A DNA stretch of 64,000 nucleotides, from NCBI GenBank assembly GCA_017506865.1, contig JAFCMP010000557.1, positions 372,001-436,000 of the forward strand. Reading direction: 5' to 3'. The stretch comes from Tribonema minus. Taxonomy: Eukaryota > Sar > Xanthophyceae > Tribonematales > Tribonemataceae. Of this stretch, positions 1 through 9,771 are shown piece by piece. Below the pieces are notes generated by a model. It saw only the letters and a list, made by a program, of their open reading frames with translations, was not told the DNA's origin and did not search any database. How positions within the stretch are numbered: the first letter of the stretch is position 1; the number at the start of each line of letters is the position of its first letter. The translations under genes were made by a program, and so were the position numbers.

Positions 1-609
1 TTGGACACCGCAACCGGCGCTGCTTAGCGTACGTCGGCCACGTCTTGCGCAGCACGCGGGCCGGCGGTCGTTCAAGCACAGATCTCAATGCTCCCGCATA
101 TACGCACAGTTCAGAGCCGGCAAGCACTGATTACAATGACGCCATCATCTGAGCAGCGGCAGCGCAACTGGTTCTGCTGAGAGAGCGTTGCTGTGACGGG
201 CGCTGGCTGCGGCTTGCGCAGCACGTGCGGACCGGCACGCCGCGCGCCGCCGTCGCTCGCACCGCGGCCCAGCTGCACGCGGACGCGTCAGCAGCGCTCC
301 GCGTGTTCGAAAGGCGTCACGCCGCGCGGTGCTGATGCGTTTGCGTGTTCCTTTCCAAGCGCACTTGCTCATGGGGTGCTGTGTCACGACCATCGCTCGT
401 TCATGCTCACGTTTTGCAACCATTATAAACCTCGTATACAGACAAGTCATGTTATTTGAATGCGGAAGGATCCAAGTCCACCGTCTGTTTCTCCCGCTCA
501 AGGTTTCCGATTCTTGAAATCACCCCATTATGTACACGGTGTATCACGTCCTTGAACATTTCACACCTCAACCGAACCGCCCACCCGCCGCATTCGCGCG
601 CACTCACAG
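1..609. other. 5' flank or upstream intron of the aminotransferase gene
   Basis: No exon can be assigned with confidence. The 13-mer cttgcgcagcacg occurs twice (44-56 and 213-225) in similar GC-rich surroundings, so a local duplication like those in the downstream introns is likely. The stretch about 205-325 is open on the + strand and Ala/Arg-rich and could be an earlier exon of the aminotransferase, but no family motif is visible. The N-terminal third of that enzyme must lie here or before the window. Confidence 0.3.
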
Positions 610-3600
610 GCAAGTGGCGCCCAGGCCCGCAGCGCACACAGTACAAGGAGTACGCACGCTCGGCGCAGGCCGCGGGCTTCTCGACGACGGACGCAGCGGA
701 TCGCTCCGCGATGCTCCTGTGCATGGTCAACCCCACCAACCCCACGGGTGACTACTGGCCGGTGGACCAGGCCAAGAAGTACATTGAGGAGACGTGCGCG
801 CGCGGGACGACGGTGATCGTAGGTGAGCGCGGTAGGGGTGCACTTCAACTTGACGTTACAACTACTGGCCGGTGGACCAGGCCAAGAAGTACATTGAGGA
901 GACGTGCACGCGAGGGACGCCGGTGATTGTAGGTGAGTGCTGGGGGGTTCGCCTCAAGTTGCAGTTAGAGTTCAGGCAAACACACACACACGTACACACA
1001 CGCTCACACACTTTTTCCATGTCAGGTGTACCGTTAAGCGGGCAACGGCCTCCTTTGATTGCACAGCGTGCTCCATGAGGTTCGTGGTTGCTGCTGGAGG
1101 CGCGGCCGCGGGAAGTGCGCCAAGGAGTCGAGCGAGCGCCTGGGGGCGGGATGACACTGACTGTCCGATGGCAGACAAGTGGCCTGCGTACGCACGAGCG
1201 CACTTGGCGCCCTCGCTTGCTGAGTGACGCGTGCAGTGCACGCGCGCCGTGAGCGCAGCCACTTCGGAGCTCTGTGCACCGGCGGACGATACTGAGAGGC
1301 ACATATGTGTTGCCGTGACCTTACCCACCCTAATCTGCACGGCTGAGGGGGCGATGGGTGCCATGGGGACCCCTGGAGTGAGTGAGAGCCCCTGGGGGGG
1401 GCAAGTGCACGGGTGTGAACCCGTGACGGTGATCACTTTGGCTTTCTTTTTCATGTGCGCCATCGTTCTCAACGGGGGTCATCACGCTTTGCTCCGACAG
1501 CACGCGCACTGCACGCGACGTCAGAACAACTGCGGACGCGCGCCAACGCGCTGTCGGTGTGCGCCCTCCACCCCAGACCCCTTCCCGCTTGTACACGAGA
1601 GCCACCACCCCTCACCATCCCCCCCCCCCCCCCGCATCCCCGCGCCCCCCCACCCCCGCATCACACACGCAACCGTCACTGCCGCAGACGCAGACGAGAG
1701 CATGCAGCCGTGGCTGGCCCGCGGTGGCACAAGGCCAGCCTTATTTGTGCCGCCGCCGCCGCCCCCTCCCCCCGCCCCCGCCAACATCATGCAACACACC
1801 ACCATTCTCACAAACCATCGCCACTGCTGCGGCCGCCCCTCCCGCGCCGCAGACGAGAGCATGCAGCCGTGGCTAGGCCATCCCTGGCGCAATGTCAGCC
1901 CCATTCGCAATCACGCCATCCCCTATCCTTCCCCCGCGCCCCCTACCACATCGCACATTCTCACCGCCACGCGCAGCACCCCTCATCGCCGCCCCTCTAC
2001 CCCTCCCTCGCGCCACCGCACCACCGCGCCTCGCCGCAGACGACAGCATGCAGCCGTGGCTCTCGTGGCGCGAGGACAGCCTCATTTGCAATTGCGCGTG
2101 TGCATCCCCTATCGTCATCGCCCCCGCCCCCCACATCACATAGACACACCAGGTGCAGCAGCCCTCACCGCCAGCGCCGCCCCTCTCGCCCTTGCGCCAC
2201 CACGCGCTGCAGACGACAGCATGCAGCCGTGGCTCGGGCCGCGCTGGCGCGAGGACAGCCTCGTCTGCGAGCGCGCGTGTGAATCCTGTACCCCCCCCCC
2301 ACACACACACACATACTGCGTACACCAGCACCCCTCACCGCCGCCCCTCTCCCCCCTCCCCCTCCTTCTCGCACCTCGCCGCAGACGAGAGCATGCAGCC
2401 GTGGCTCGGGCCGCGCTGGCGCGAGGACAGCCTCATCCGCGAGCGCGCGTGGGCGCGCGCTCTGAGCGAGGACGCGGGCATACACGTCTGGGTCATGACG
2501 TCGTGGACCAAGATCTGGTCGTGCACGGGGGTGCGCCTCGGCTCCGTCGTCGCGCCGACGCGCGCGCTGCGCGACGCCGTCAAGGCCAAGCAGGTGAGGC
2601 GCGCGGCGCCATTGTGGGGGGGGGGTCATATGAAGAATACTTGGTTTGTTTGAGAGATGTACTTAATTTGCAGTGTTGTACAACTCCAATTTAAATCCCA
2701 CAGGGGGGGGGGGGTTCGGGATCTGCGTGACGCCGTCAAGGCCAAGCAGGTGAGGCGTGCGCGCTCGCCGCTGCGCAGTCACCGCCGCTCTGCGCGCTGC
2801 GCCGAGGGCCCCGGCACAGTTAATTTGAAGCACTTGATTTGCATTAGAAGCACTGTATAGTTGGTTTGTCAAGCTGTACACGACTCGTACCTGAAACTCA
2901 CGAGGGGAGGGCTATGCCTCGGGTCCGTCGTCGCGCCGACGCGCGCGCCGCGCGACGCCGTCAAGGCCAAGCAGGTGAGGCATGCAGCGCGCCGAGCCGG
3001 GGAGGGTTTATCCCGAGAAGTTGGGTCTGTATCGGAAGTACTGTTGTACTTGGCTTGTAGTGTTGTACGACTCATTGGGGGGGGGATTCAGGCTCTGTGC
3101 GACGCCATCAAGGCCAAGCAGGTGAGGCACGCGCTCCGCTGCGCGCTCGCTGCTCCGCGCCAAACCTGGGGGAGTTCGTCCGAAGAAACTTGGTCTGTAT
3201 CGGAAGTCCTGCTCCTGGTTTGTGGTGTTGTACGACTCAAACTTGAACCTCACAGGGGGGGAGGGGGAATCGCGCTCTCTGTGCGCGCTGCGCGGGACGA
3301 CGCTATATCTCCTGCGCATGCTGTCGAGGATCAAACAGGTGTTATGCGCGGCATTAACTCATGCAAGACTGTGATGTGCCCACTGCTCGCACACACGCCC
3401 CCTCCTCCCCCCCCCCCCCCCCCCCGCGCCCAGGTGTCGTGCAGCGTCATCACCATGGCGCTCGACTTCCTCTCCGCCGCATGCCGCGATGCGCAATGCC
3501 GCTTCGAAGCGAAAAATAGAGACTTGCGCCAGATACACCCGCTGCACACAGGAGCGCGAATCTCCCGCTCACTCGTGATGCCCCCCCCCCCCCCGCGCGC

Positions 3601-4318
3601 GCAGGTGTCGTGGAGCGTCAACACCATGGCGCTCGACTTCCTATCCGCCGTGTGCCGCACTGTGCAGTGCTGCATGAAGGCGCTGAGATAAATGCGCACC
3701 GTCGCAAAGCTTTCGTCGCCGTGTGTGTCCGCAGCTCACGCCCCCCCCCCCCCCCCCCCTCATTCTAAAGGTGCCGTGGAGCGTCAACACCATGGCGCTC
3801 CACTTCCTGTCCGCCGCGCGCCGTGACGTTCAATGCTGCTTTTAACCAAGGAGATGCGCATCAACTCCGCCGCTGTGTAGAAAAAGCCCTCTTTCCCAGT
3901 GGTCGGTAGCTCACCCCCCCCTCCCCCCCCCCCCCCCGGCCCCCCCCTCATCTTCAAGGTGCCGTGGAGCGTCAACACCATGGCGCTCGACTTCCTCTCC
4001 GCGGCGTGCGCGGACGCCGACTACCTCGCGCGCACGTGGGACGTCACACCGCGCTGGAACGCCGAGACGCGCGCCGACCTCGCCGCCGCGCACCCCCGCT
4101 GGACCGTTCACGGCGCGCCCTTCCTCTCGTGGCTCTGGATAGACACGGGCGACGCGGCGACGTGCGCCGCGGCGGTGGCACGTGCAAAGGCCGCCGGCGT
4201 CCCCGTGCGCAGCGGCGCGCCGGGGTACAACCTGCCGACGTTCTTCCGCGCGGCCGTGCGCCCCGCGGAGACGCGCCGCGTGCTGCTCGCCGCGCTCGCG
4301 CCGCTCGCGCACAAGTAG
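610..4318 (+). CDS. PLP-dependent aminotransferase, class I/II (3' part of gene)
   Basis: Three exons join in phase: 610-822, 2385-2593 and 3959-4318 (stop TAG 4316-4318). The product has the fold-type I aminotransferase landmarks: NPTNPTG (cofactor/substrate loop, exon 1), VDESMQPW split across the first junction (the D-E/Y strand before the PLP lysine), SWTK with the probable Schiff-base lysine at 2510-2512 followed by GVRLGSVV, and a C-terminal small domain with an Arg-rich RAAVRP segment. It most resembles histidinol-phosphate or threonine-phosphate type enzymes; the substrate cannot be told. The N-terminal exons are missing or outside the window. Both internal introns are filled with tandem copies of the adjoining exon edges (separate entries). 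The last acceptor is AAG rather than CAG, whereas two upstream decoy copies have CAG. The stop codon is the start of a telomere-like repeat. Confidence 0.82.
751..945 (+). repeat. Donor-side exon-edge tandem duplication, 2 copies, 110-bp period
   Basis: The last ~72 nt of the NPTNPTG exon plus donor and ~38 nt of intron (from actactggcc at 751) are repeated from 861. The second copy keeps the reading frame and a good donor (aggtgagt at about 931), with a few substitutions. The intronic piece with cttcaactt also recurs in altered form (cctcaagtt). Which copy supplies the donor in mRNA is not fixed by the sequence, but only the first is continuous with the upstream exon. Confidence 0.88.
1690..2460 (+). 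repeat. Acceptor-side exon-edge tandem duplication, 5 copies, ~160-187 bp period
   Basis: The first bases of exon 2 (acgagagcatgcagccgtgg) recur with a preceding cgcag/tgcag acceptor at 1694, 1853, 2040, 2213 and 2385. Copies carry 40-70 nt of exon-like sequence, C-rich tracts before the acceptor, and growing similarity to the functional last copy. Only the copy at 2385 continues into the SWTK exon; the others run into intron. Confidence 0.92.
2525..3130 (+). repeat. Donor-side exon-edge tandem duplication, at least 4 copies
   Basis: The end of exon 2 (gacgccgtcaaggccaagcag before gtgag) is repeated with the exon end at 2593 (functional), 2749, 2974 and 3121; a very decayed fifth may end at about 3340. 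All four retain CAG|gtgagg. The copy ending at 2974 also carries the preceding cctcgggtccgtcgtcgcgc segment. Confidence 0.9.
3400..4020 (+). repeat. Acceptor-side exon-edge tandem duplication, 4 copies, ~166-188 bp period
   Basis: The start of exon 3 (encoding V-P/S-W-S-V-N-T-M-A-L-D-F) recurs at 3434, 3605, 3771 and 3959, each preceded by a homopolymeric C run of roughly 10-19 nt and an acceptor (CAG, CAG, AAG, AAG). The copies diverge into junk after ~65 nt; only the last encodes the rest of the domain. Confidence 0.92.
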
Positions 4319-4333
4319 GGTTAGGGTTAGGGG
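4316..4333 (+). repeat. Interstitial telomere-like repeat starting at the stop codon
   Basis: TAG GGTTAGGGTTAGGGG: the aminotransferase stop codon is the first triplet of about three TTAGGG units. Similar short arrays occur elsewhere in the window. Confidence 0.85.
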
Positions 4334-5429
4334 CGCCGGCGGCGCTGAGACGCGTTTGAAGTTATTGTAGCGGCTTTCCGCGGGGGCGGGGAGGGGGTGG
4401 GCACTTCAGGTTATGTAGGTGGAAGCTGGGGGGCACCTTGGAGTCATGCAACTTTGGTGGTCACTTCAAGTTGTGTAGGTTGAAGTTCAGGGGACGCATT
4501 GCGTGCTGTCGGGCGCCCTCGCGCCTCTCGCGCAGCAGCAGCAGCGGAAGAGTAGTGGTAGTAGCGCCTTAAAGTTGTTGCGCAACTTCTTCTGGTGCGT
4601 CTGGGTAGTCACTTGACGTTGCGAAATGTAGCCGCGCGGCGGATGCGCTGCGCACTCTTCGCGCCGCTTGAGCGGAGTGAAGTCGCAGGTTCAAGTGGCG
4701 TTTGTTTCGAGACGGGTGCTGCACCGGGTACGCTGCACCGGTTCTCACTGTGTGACCCACCCAGATCCTACCCCTCTCCCCCTGTCCCCTGGCTGGTGAT
4801 GTTCTGTCACGCAGCCAGCGGCGCGCGCTCTTGCGCCACGAGATGCAGTAAGTTCAAGCTGTAACTTCCGACGGTAGGGGCATTGGTGTCCCCCCAGTGC
4901 TTGCAACATTAGACCAGGCAGCGTGTTTGTAAGCGGCGGCGTGCGCGGCGCCTTCGCGCGCCGACGACGTGTGTCGCTGATCCGTGGTACTTTGTGTCCT
5001 GTTCCAACACACATGAATTCACGGGGATACACGCTGCGCGAGGCACGCATCTCTTCCCTTTGTGTGCGCGGCTGCCCGTGCGCGTAGCCGTTTGCTGCTG
5101 CTTCGCTCTGCTGCGTACCACGTATGCGCTCATGCACTGCTGTTAGATGTCGCCGCTTCGTCAGTCGTGAGTATTGGTCAGTCACTCTGCAAGACGGAGT
5201 CCAGAACCGCAATTACACCCAGAGCCAGTGGCAAACGACCACAGGACGTGCACCGTCAGAGAGCGAGCCTGCGCGTGCAATGTGCACGTGTACGGTATGT
5301 ATGTTTGTATGCTTGCTGCGCGCGACTGTGGCCACCTTTTGCGCCCCCATCATGCCACATTTATCCACAATGGTGTGCATGACCTTGTGAGGCATTTGCG
5401 CACAGAAACCTGCAATATGCATGTTGCAG
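4334..5429. other. Intergenic region, no gene recognised
   Basis: Probably the aminotransferase 3' region and spacer. It contains two similar ~60-bp units around 4402 and 4463 (cacttcaggttatgtagg / cacttcaagttgtgtagg), carrying the recurrent cttcaagtt motif. No ORF with family resemblance was seen on either strand. Confidence 0.5.
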
Positions 5430-5632
5430 TGCAGAATCCAGGGAGGGGGGACATGTGGACGAGGTCGTAGGGGGGGATCTCGAGATGCCATTTGGCAGCG
5501 GCGGCGTTTGAGTGGGTGTCATCGAGACACTTTCAGACTGTGTCACACGACATGTAGATTCCGTACAGCAAGCTTTGATACCTTTCACCTAAACTTTTCC
5601 GCGCCCTGAGCGAGAAAAATAAAGAGTATAAA
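5430..5632 (+). mobile_element. 3' fragment of RLE-type non-LTR retrotransposon
   Basis: This matches the last ~200 bp of the element at 46499-48372: gcagaatccaggg, the Gly-rich C-terminal codons ending in TTTGA, cactttcagactg, gacatgtagattcc and the terminal gcgccctgagcgag followed by an A/T-rich tail. It is 5' truncated, as expected for target-primed reverse transcription, and its 3' end abuts gtac like the other copies. Confidence 0.8.
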
Positions 5633-5907
5633 GTACACTGCACACCTGATATTACAAGAATGATCAACCCTAAGGAAGTTGTGTCATGGAGACCCAGGCA
5701 GTCTGGTCAACATTGAAAAACCTGCATTGCAGTTCCAGATGTTTCTTTTCATTGTTTCTTGTTGCATGCTGTTGATGCTGCACAGCCCATCTGCAAAAAA
5801 TCAATTGCAGGAGTGGGGTGAGGGCATTGCAGTCTGCCTAAACTTCAGTGAATTACAAAAACTTGTCCAATAGCATACCCCGTAGATCCTGCGATGTAAT
5901 CATCCCG

Positions 5908-7423
5908 TCAGTCCACTCTGCACAATGTGCGAGTGCTGGGTGTTGGCAATTTGGCAAGGTCAAAGTCTACTACAACCGGCCAATGGTCACTCACGTAACT
6001 AGGATCGTCCTTGCACATCTTCTGGCCTCCCTGAACAGGCCCGTAAAACAGCGGAATGTCGGCTGCCGCTACTGCACCCACAAGCCCCTCTGTCACCAGC
6101 ACATGATCGACCAAGGACAGCTCCGCCCCCCCGCTTATGACGCAATCTTTGTTGAGATCGCTCCACACGCTGTGCCGCCTGCTGAAGTCGACCTTTCCCA
6201 TCACGCTCTGGAGAACGAGTTCGGAGCACGGCCACCCCGGCGCGCTACGCTGCAGCCGCGGCAGCGCGTCGTACGGGTTCACGCTGACGTCGCCCGTCTG
6301 CATCAGGTGCAGCGCCTGCGAGTGCGGCGCGTTGGACGTGGAGTCCGGCACGAAGCGGTCGAAGTCGTTGAAGTCGCCGAGCACGACGACGTGCGCGCCG
6401 TGCGAGGCCAGCCCGGTGACCGTGCCGCGGATCACCGCCGCCTGCGCCTCGCGCTGCGCGCAGCGGCTGCGGCTGCGCGCGTCTGCGCCCCTGGTGCCCG
6501 CCAGAAAGTGCGCCCCGACCAGAGCCACCTTGTGCTCGCCGAGCTGCAGCTCCGCCACGTAGTGCTTGCTCACGCCCTGCGTGCCCGCGGCGCCGTCGCT
6601 TTCGGGGCCGCAGGCGCTGCTGGGGAGCGGCCACGTGGCACGCGCGTCTGAGCGCCAGAGGTCGGTAACGGGGTCGACGCGGCTGAGAAGGCCCATGTTC
6701 TGGTGCGTGTACGTGTCGCTCCCTTGCACCATGTACGGCGCGTAATCGCTGCCCAGCAGACTGGCGAGGGTGCGCAGCTCATCGCAGGACCGCACCTGCG
6801 GCCATCAGGACAGAGGCGGGGAGGAGTACGGTGGGCGCTGCGTTGCGCATCAAGCCGAAATGCAGTCATGATATACCTAGCGGTGCGCAGAAACAGCGAT
6901 TCGTGGCGTTGCTCACCTCCGACAGACTTATCACATCCGCATTCAATCGCGCCAGCGCTATGGCCACGTTTAGCAAGTGGCGGTGAGCAGCAGCAGCGGT
7001 GCTCCAGGGACACCCATGCCACTGCTGCTTGCAGCCTTCTGAGGCGTCGAACATCAGGTATTCCGCGTTCAGCGCAACAATGCGTAGACGACCTGGGTCA
7101 GGGCGTCGGTCTTGCCCCCACAGCGGCGCATGTGGGCAGTAGAGGCCGCCATTGTACTGTGGAAGCACAGCAGACCAGATTTTGCTGGCAGTGCCAGCAT
7201 CTCCCAAAAGCAGGAGGGCACACAGAGCTGCTACTAGCCCCAGAACCCTAGCCGGTGAAGACAGCACCGCCTGCCAATCGATGTCGTCAAGATGATGGTT
7301 ATCTAGAAGCGGATCGCGTTGTTGTTCCTGGCTTTCTTCGTCAGACCCTTCGCGAGGGCCCTCCTCAGAGTCTGCCGAAGGCATGTCGACACCGCTCAAG
7401 TCTGGGGTGGTGGAGGCTGGCAT
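5908..7423 (-). CDS. Membrane-anchored endonuclease/exonuclease/phosphatase (DNase I-like) protein
   Basis: Two exons, complement(5908-6795, 6917-7423), join in phase 0 at LSE|VRSC (donor gtgagc, acceptor gccgcag) and give 464 residues. An acidic cytosolic N-terminus (~1-50) is followed by one hydrophobic segment (VLGLVAALCALLLLG, ~58-74) with no cleavage motif, suggesting a type II anchor. The EEP fold follows: LRIVALNAEYLMFD, LSEV (catalytic Glu region), GAHF, VVVLGDFNDFD (Asp-x-Asn), LVDHVLV and the closing SDHWPVVVDF with the catalytic His. All key EEP positions are present, so it should be an active metal-dependent phosphodiesterase or nuclease; substrate unknown. The start ATG at 7423 begins the only long ORF with the anchor. 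Confidence 0.83.
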
Positions 7424-8765
7424 GTTAGCATCGGGTGTACCTCGCGCGCTTTGACGCTAGCTCAGGACTTATCATGAAGAGACCGGCAAAAATTATCGAG
7501 GGGCAGCGGCAACTTGTGAGAGCGCTGGCTCTCAGGCAGGGCAGGCGTGCGCTGGCTCTGGACTGCTGTTGAAGTTGAAGCGGAAAGAAAGCGAGCGCGC
7601 GCGGAAGCTCGAAACCTCTGAGCGATGCCGTGATCTCGGCCGTCAGCGAATGCGCGCGTAGCCATGATCCACTTGCACAACACCAGTAACGGCCCAGTTT
7701 TTCCTTGATCCGGTGACCCCCTTGACAGCCGTTGTGCGTCATCCCAAAACTCGCCGGTGATCAGACAGTCTCGTCAGTATCAGACATTACCAAAAATAAC
7801 ACCTCACTTTCAGGCAAGACCAGACATAGAAGGAAAACGTGACAAAACTTCCAGGATAATAATTCGAGTCGCCATGCAAACGCAAAAGCCCTGTCATGCA
7901 AGAGGCTGGCCGCGTGACTCCGAAACGGATAAGTAATGCTGCTGCTGTGACAGCTGCGCACGCTATATGTGTAGTATCCAGCACCGCTGCGAGATGAGCT
8001 GCAGAAGAGAATAGCACATCAGAACGTGTCAAAGGCAAGAGGCAACGTAGATAACCTGTGGTGCTGTCGTACTGCCTGAGTGCTGCAGAGAATTAACAGC
8101 AGGCAGAGAGTATGAGAAAGCAGTATTTGATGCAACGTAAAAGTCCATTGTCAACACGACAGGGGCAGATCCTCCTAATTTCTCGTGCACACTTGCAAAG
8201 CTGCCTGCAGCGCTCCAGCTGTGTGAAAATATCAAAACGGACTCACATGACAGCACCCTGACTACTGTAAGGAAAATACTGTAAGGAAAAGTAGTGGAGT
8301 ACACACAAACAACGCATCCTATTGCTACGGGGCAAAGGGGAGTGTGCGGCCTGTCATTCAGGCGCTGCAGAGCGTCTGCGGTGTAGTATACCCAGACGTG
8401 CGCATGGGCCAACAAGCCCGAGAAAACCAGCTAGTCTCAGGTACACCGGTCTAAAGCGCTCTCTGGTTCGATGTGCGCCAATAAACCCCTCTGCGTTTGC
8501 AACACATACGTAAGGAGCCTACGAGTGGTACACAGGCGCATCACGACCAGTATTCCTGCCAAAGAAATCCTGCAAAAAACCTATGGAGCCACCAAGCATT
8601 GCTCAGCCACGGAATAAGCGGCAGCGGCAGCAGCAGCGGCAGCAGCAGCAGCAGCAGCGGCAGCAGCAGCAGCAGCAGCAGCTTTGCAGCAGCGCTCAGT
8701 CTCCACACAGCAGCAGCACTCAGCCTCATGCGCTGCAGCGCTCAGCTCTGCAGCAGCAGCAGCGC
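7424..8765. other. Spacer between two minus-strand genes
   Basis: Holds the promoter side of the EEP gene and the 3' side of the zinc-finger gene. There are several short ORFs on both strands but none has recognisable motifs. From about 8620 the sequence becomes a CAG/CGG trinucleotide tract that continues into the 3' end of the zinc-finger gene. Confidence 0.5.
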
Positions 8766-9740
8766 TCAGTCCCACGGCAGCCGCTCCGGCAGGCCCTCCG
8801 CCGCCGTCGCCGCAACCATGACGGCGCAGCAGTCGAGCGGCGCTGCGCCGCTGCCGCCGGTCCAACACGGCAGCTGCGTAACGGCGCCGTCCTGCGGCGC
8901 CGCCGCCGCTGCCGCCGCGCCGCCACTCGGTGCGTTGAGACGCTGCAGCTGCGACATGAAGGCGGCGCTGCCCGTGGAGCCGCAGCGCAGCAGCGGCGGC
9001 GGCGGCGGCGGCGTGCTGCTGCACGCGGCGGTCGCTGCTGCCGCTGTGCTAGCGTGGAAGGCGTTGTCGACGCCGCCGTCGCTGACATAGCTGTCGCCGC
9101 CGCTGCTGCTGCGGCAGATGGTGGCGGCGGCGTCGCTGCTGCCGTAGAGGCCGCCGCCGCTGCTGCTGCTGCCGTTGGTGAACGCGCCGGAGTGCACAGG
9201 CACGGTGAAGGTGACAGTGCCACTGCCGTAGGACTGCTCGCCGTAGCCGGCGCCCTGCAAACAGGTATCACCGCTGGTGCTACAGCTGCTGCCGCTGCTC
9301 GTGTAACTGCTTCGCGTAGGTCGATCGCAGGGGATGCTGACGCTTGTGCTGCCGCTGATGTCGTAAACTTGCTGCGGCTGGTGCGGGTGGTCCTGCTGCT
9401 GGTGCTGGTGCTGCTGCTGGTGGTGCTGCTGCTGGTGCTGCTGGTGCTGCTGGTGCTGCTGCTGTTCCCAGTGGTGATCATAATGATGGGCCTGCTGCTG
9501 TTGCTGCTGGGAGTTGTCCTGGTGCTGCTGCATCTCGTGTTGCGGCGCCTGCGGCTGCTGATTGTGATACATGTGCTGCTGGGGCTGCTGGTGATGCTGG
9601 TGGTGCTGAGCAAATTGTGGTTGAGCGAGCTGCTGCTGCGGGATACCGTGCTGCTGGTACTGCTGCAGCGGCGGTGGCCGCAGCGGCTGGTGGTGGTGGT
9701 GCAGGTGCTGAAGCTGCTGCGGGTGCTGCTGCTGCTGCTG

Positions 9741-9771
<31 letters not shown>

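Noticed and set aside
1231..2694. 487-residue + strand ORF
   Set aside because: It runs through intron and decoy exon copies; Pro/His/Arg-rich reading of C-rich tracts, and only its end overlaps the real exon in another frame.
5848..6651. Long + strand ORF over the EEP gene
   Set aside because: Antisense shadow of the GC-rich coding exon on the minus strand; no motifs.
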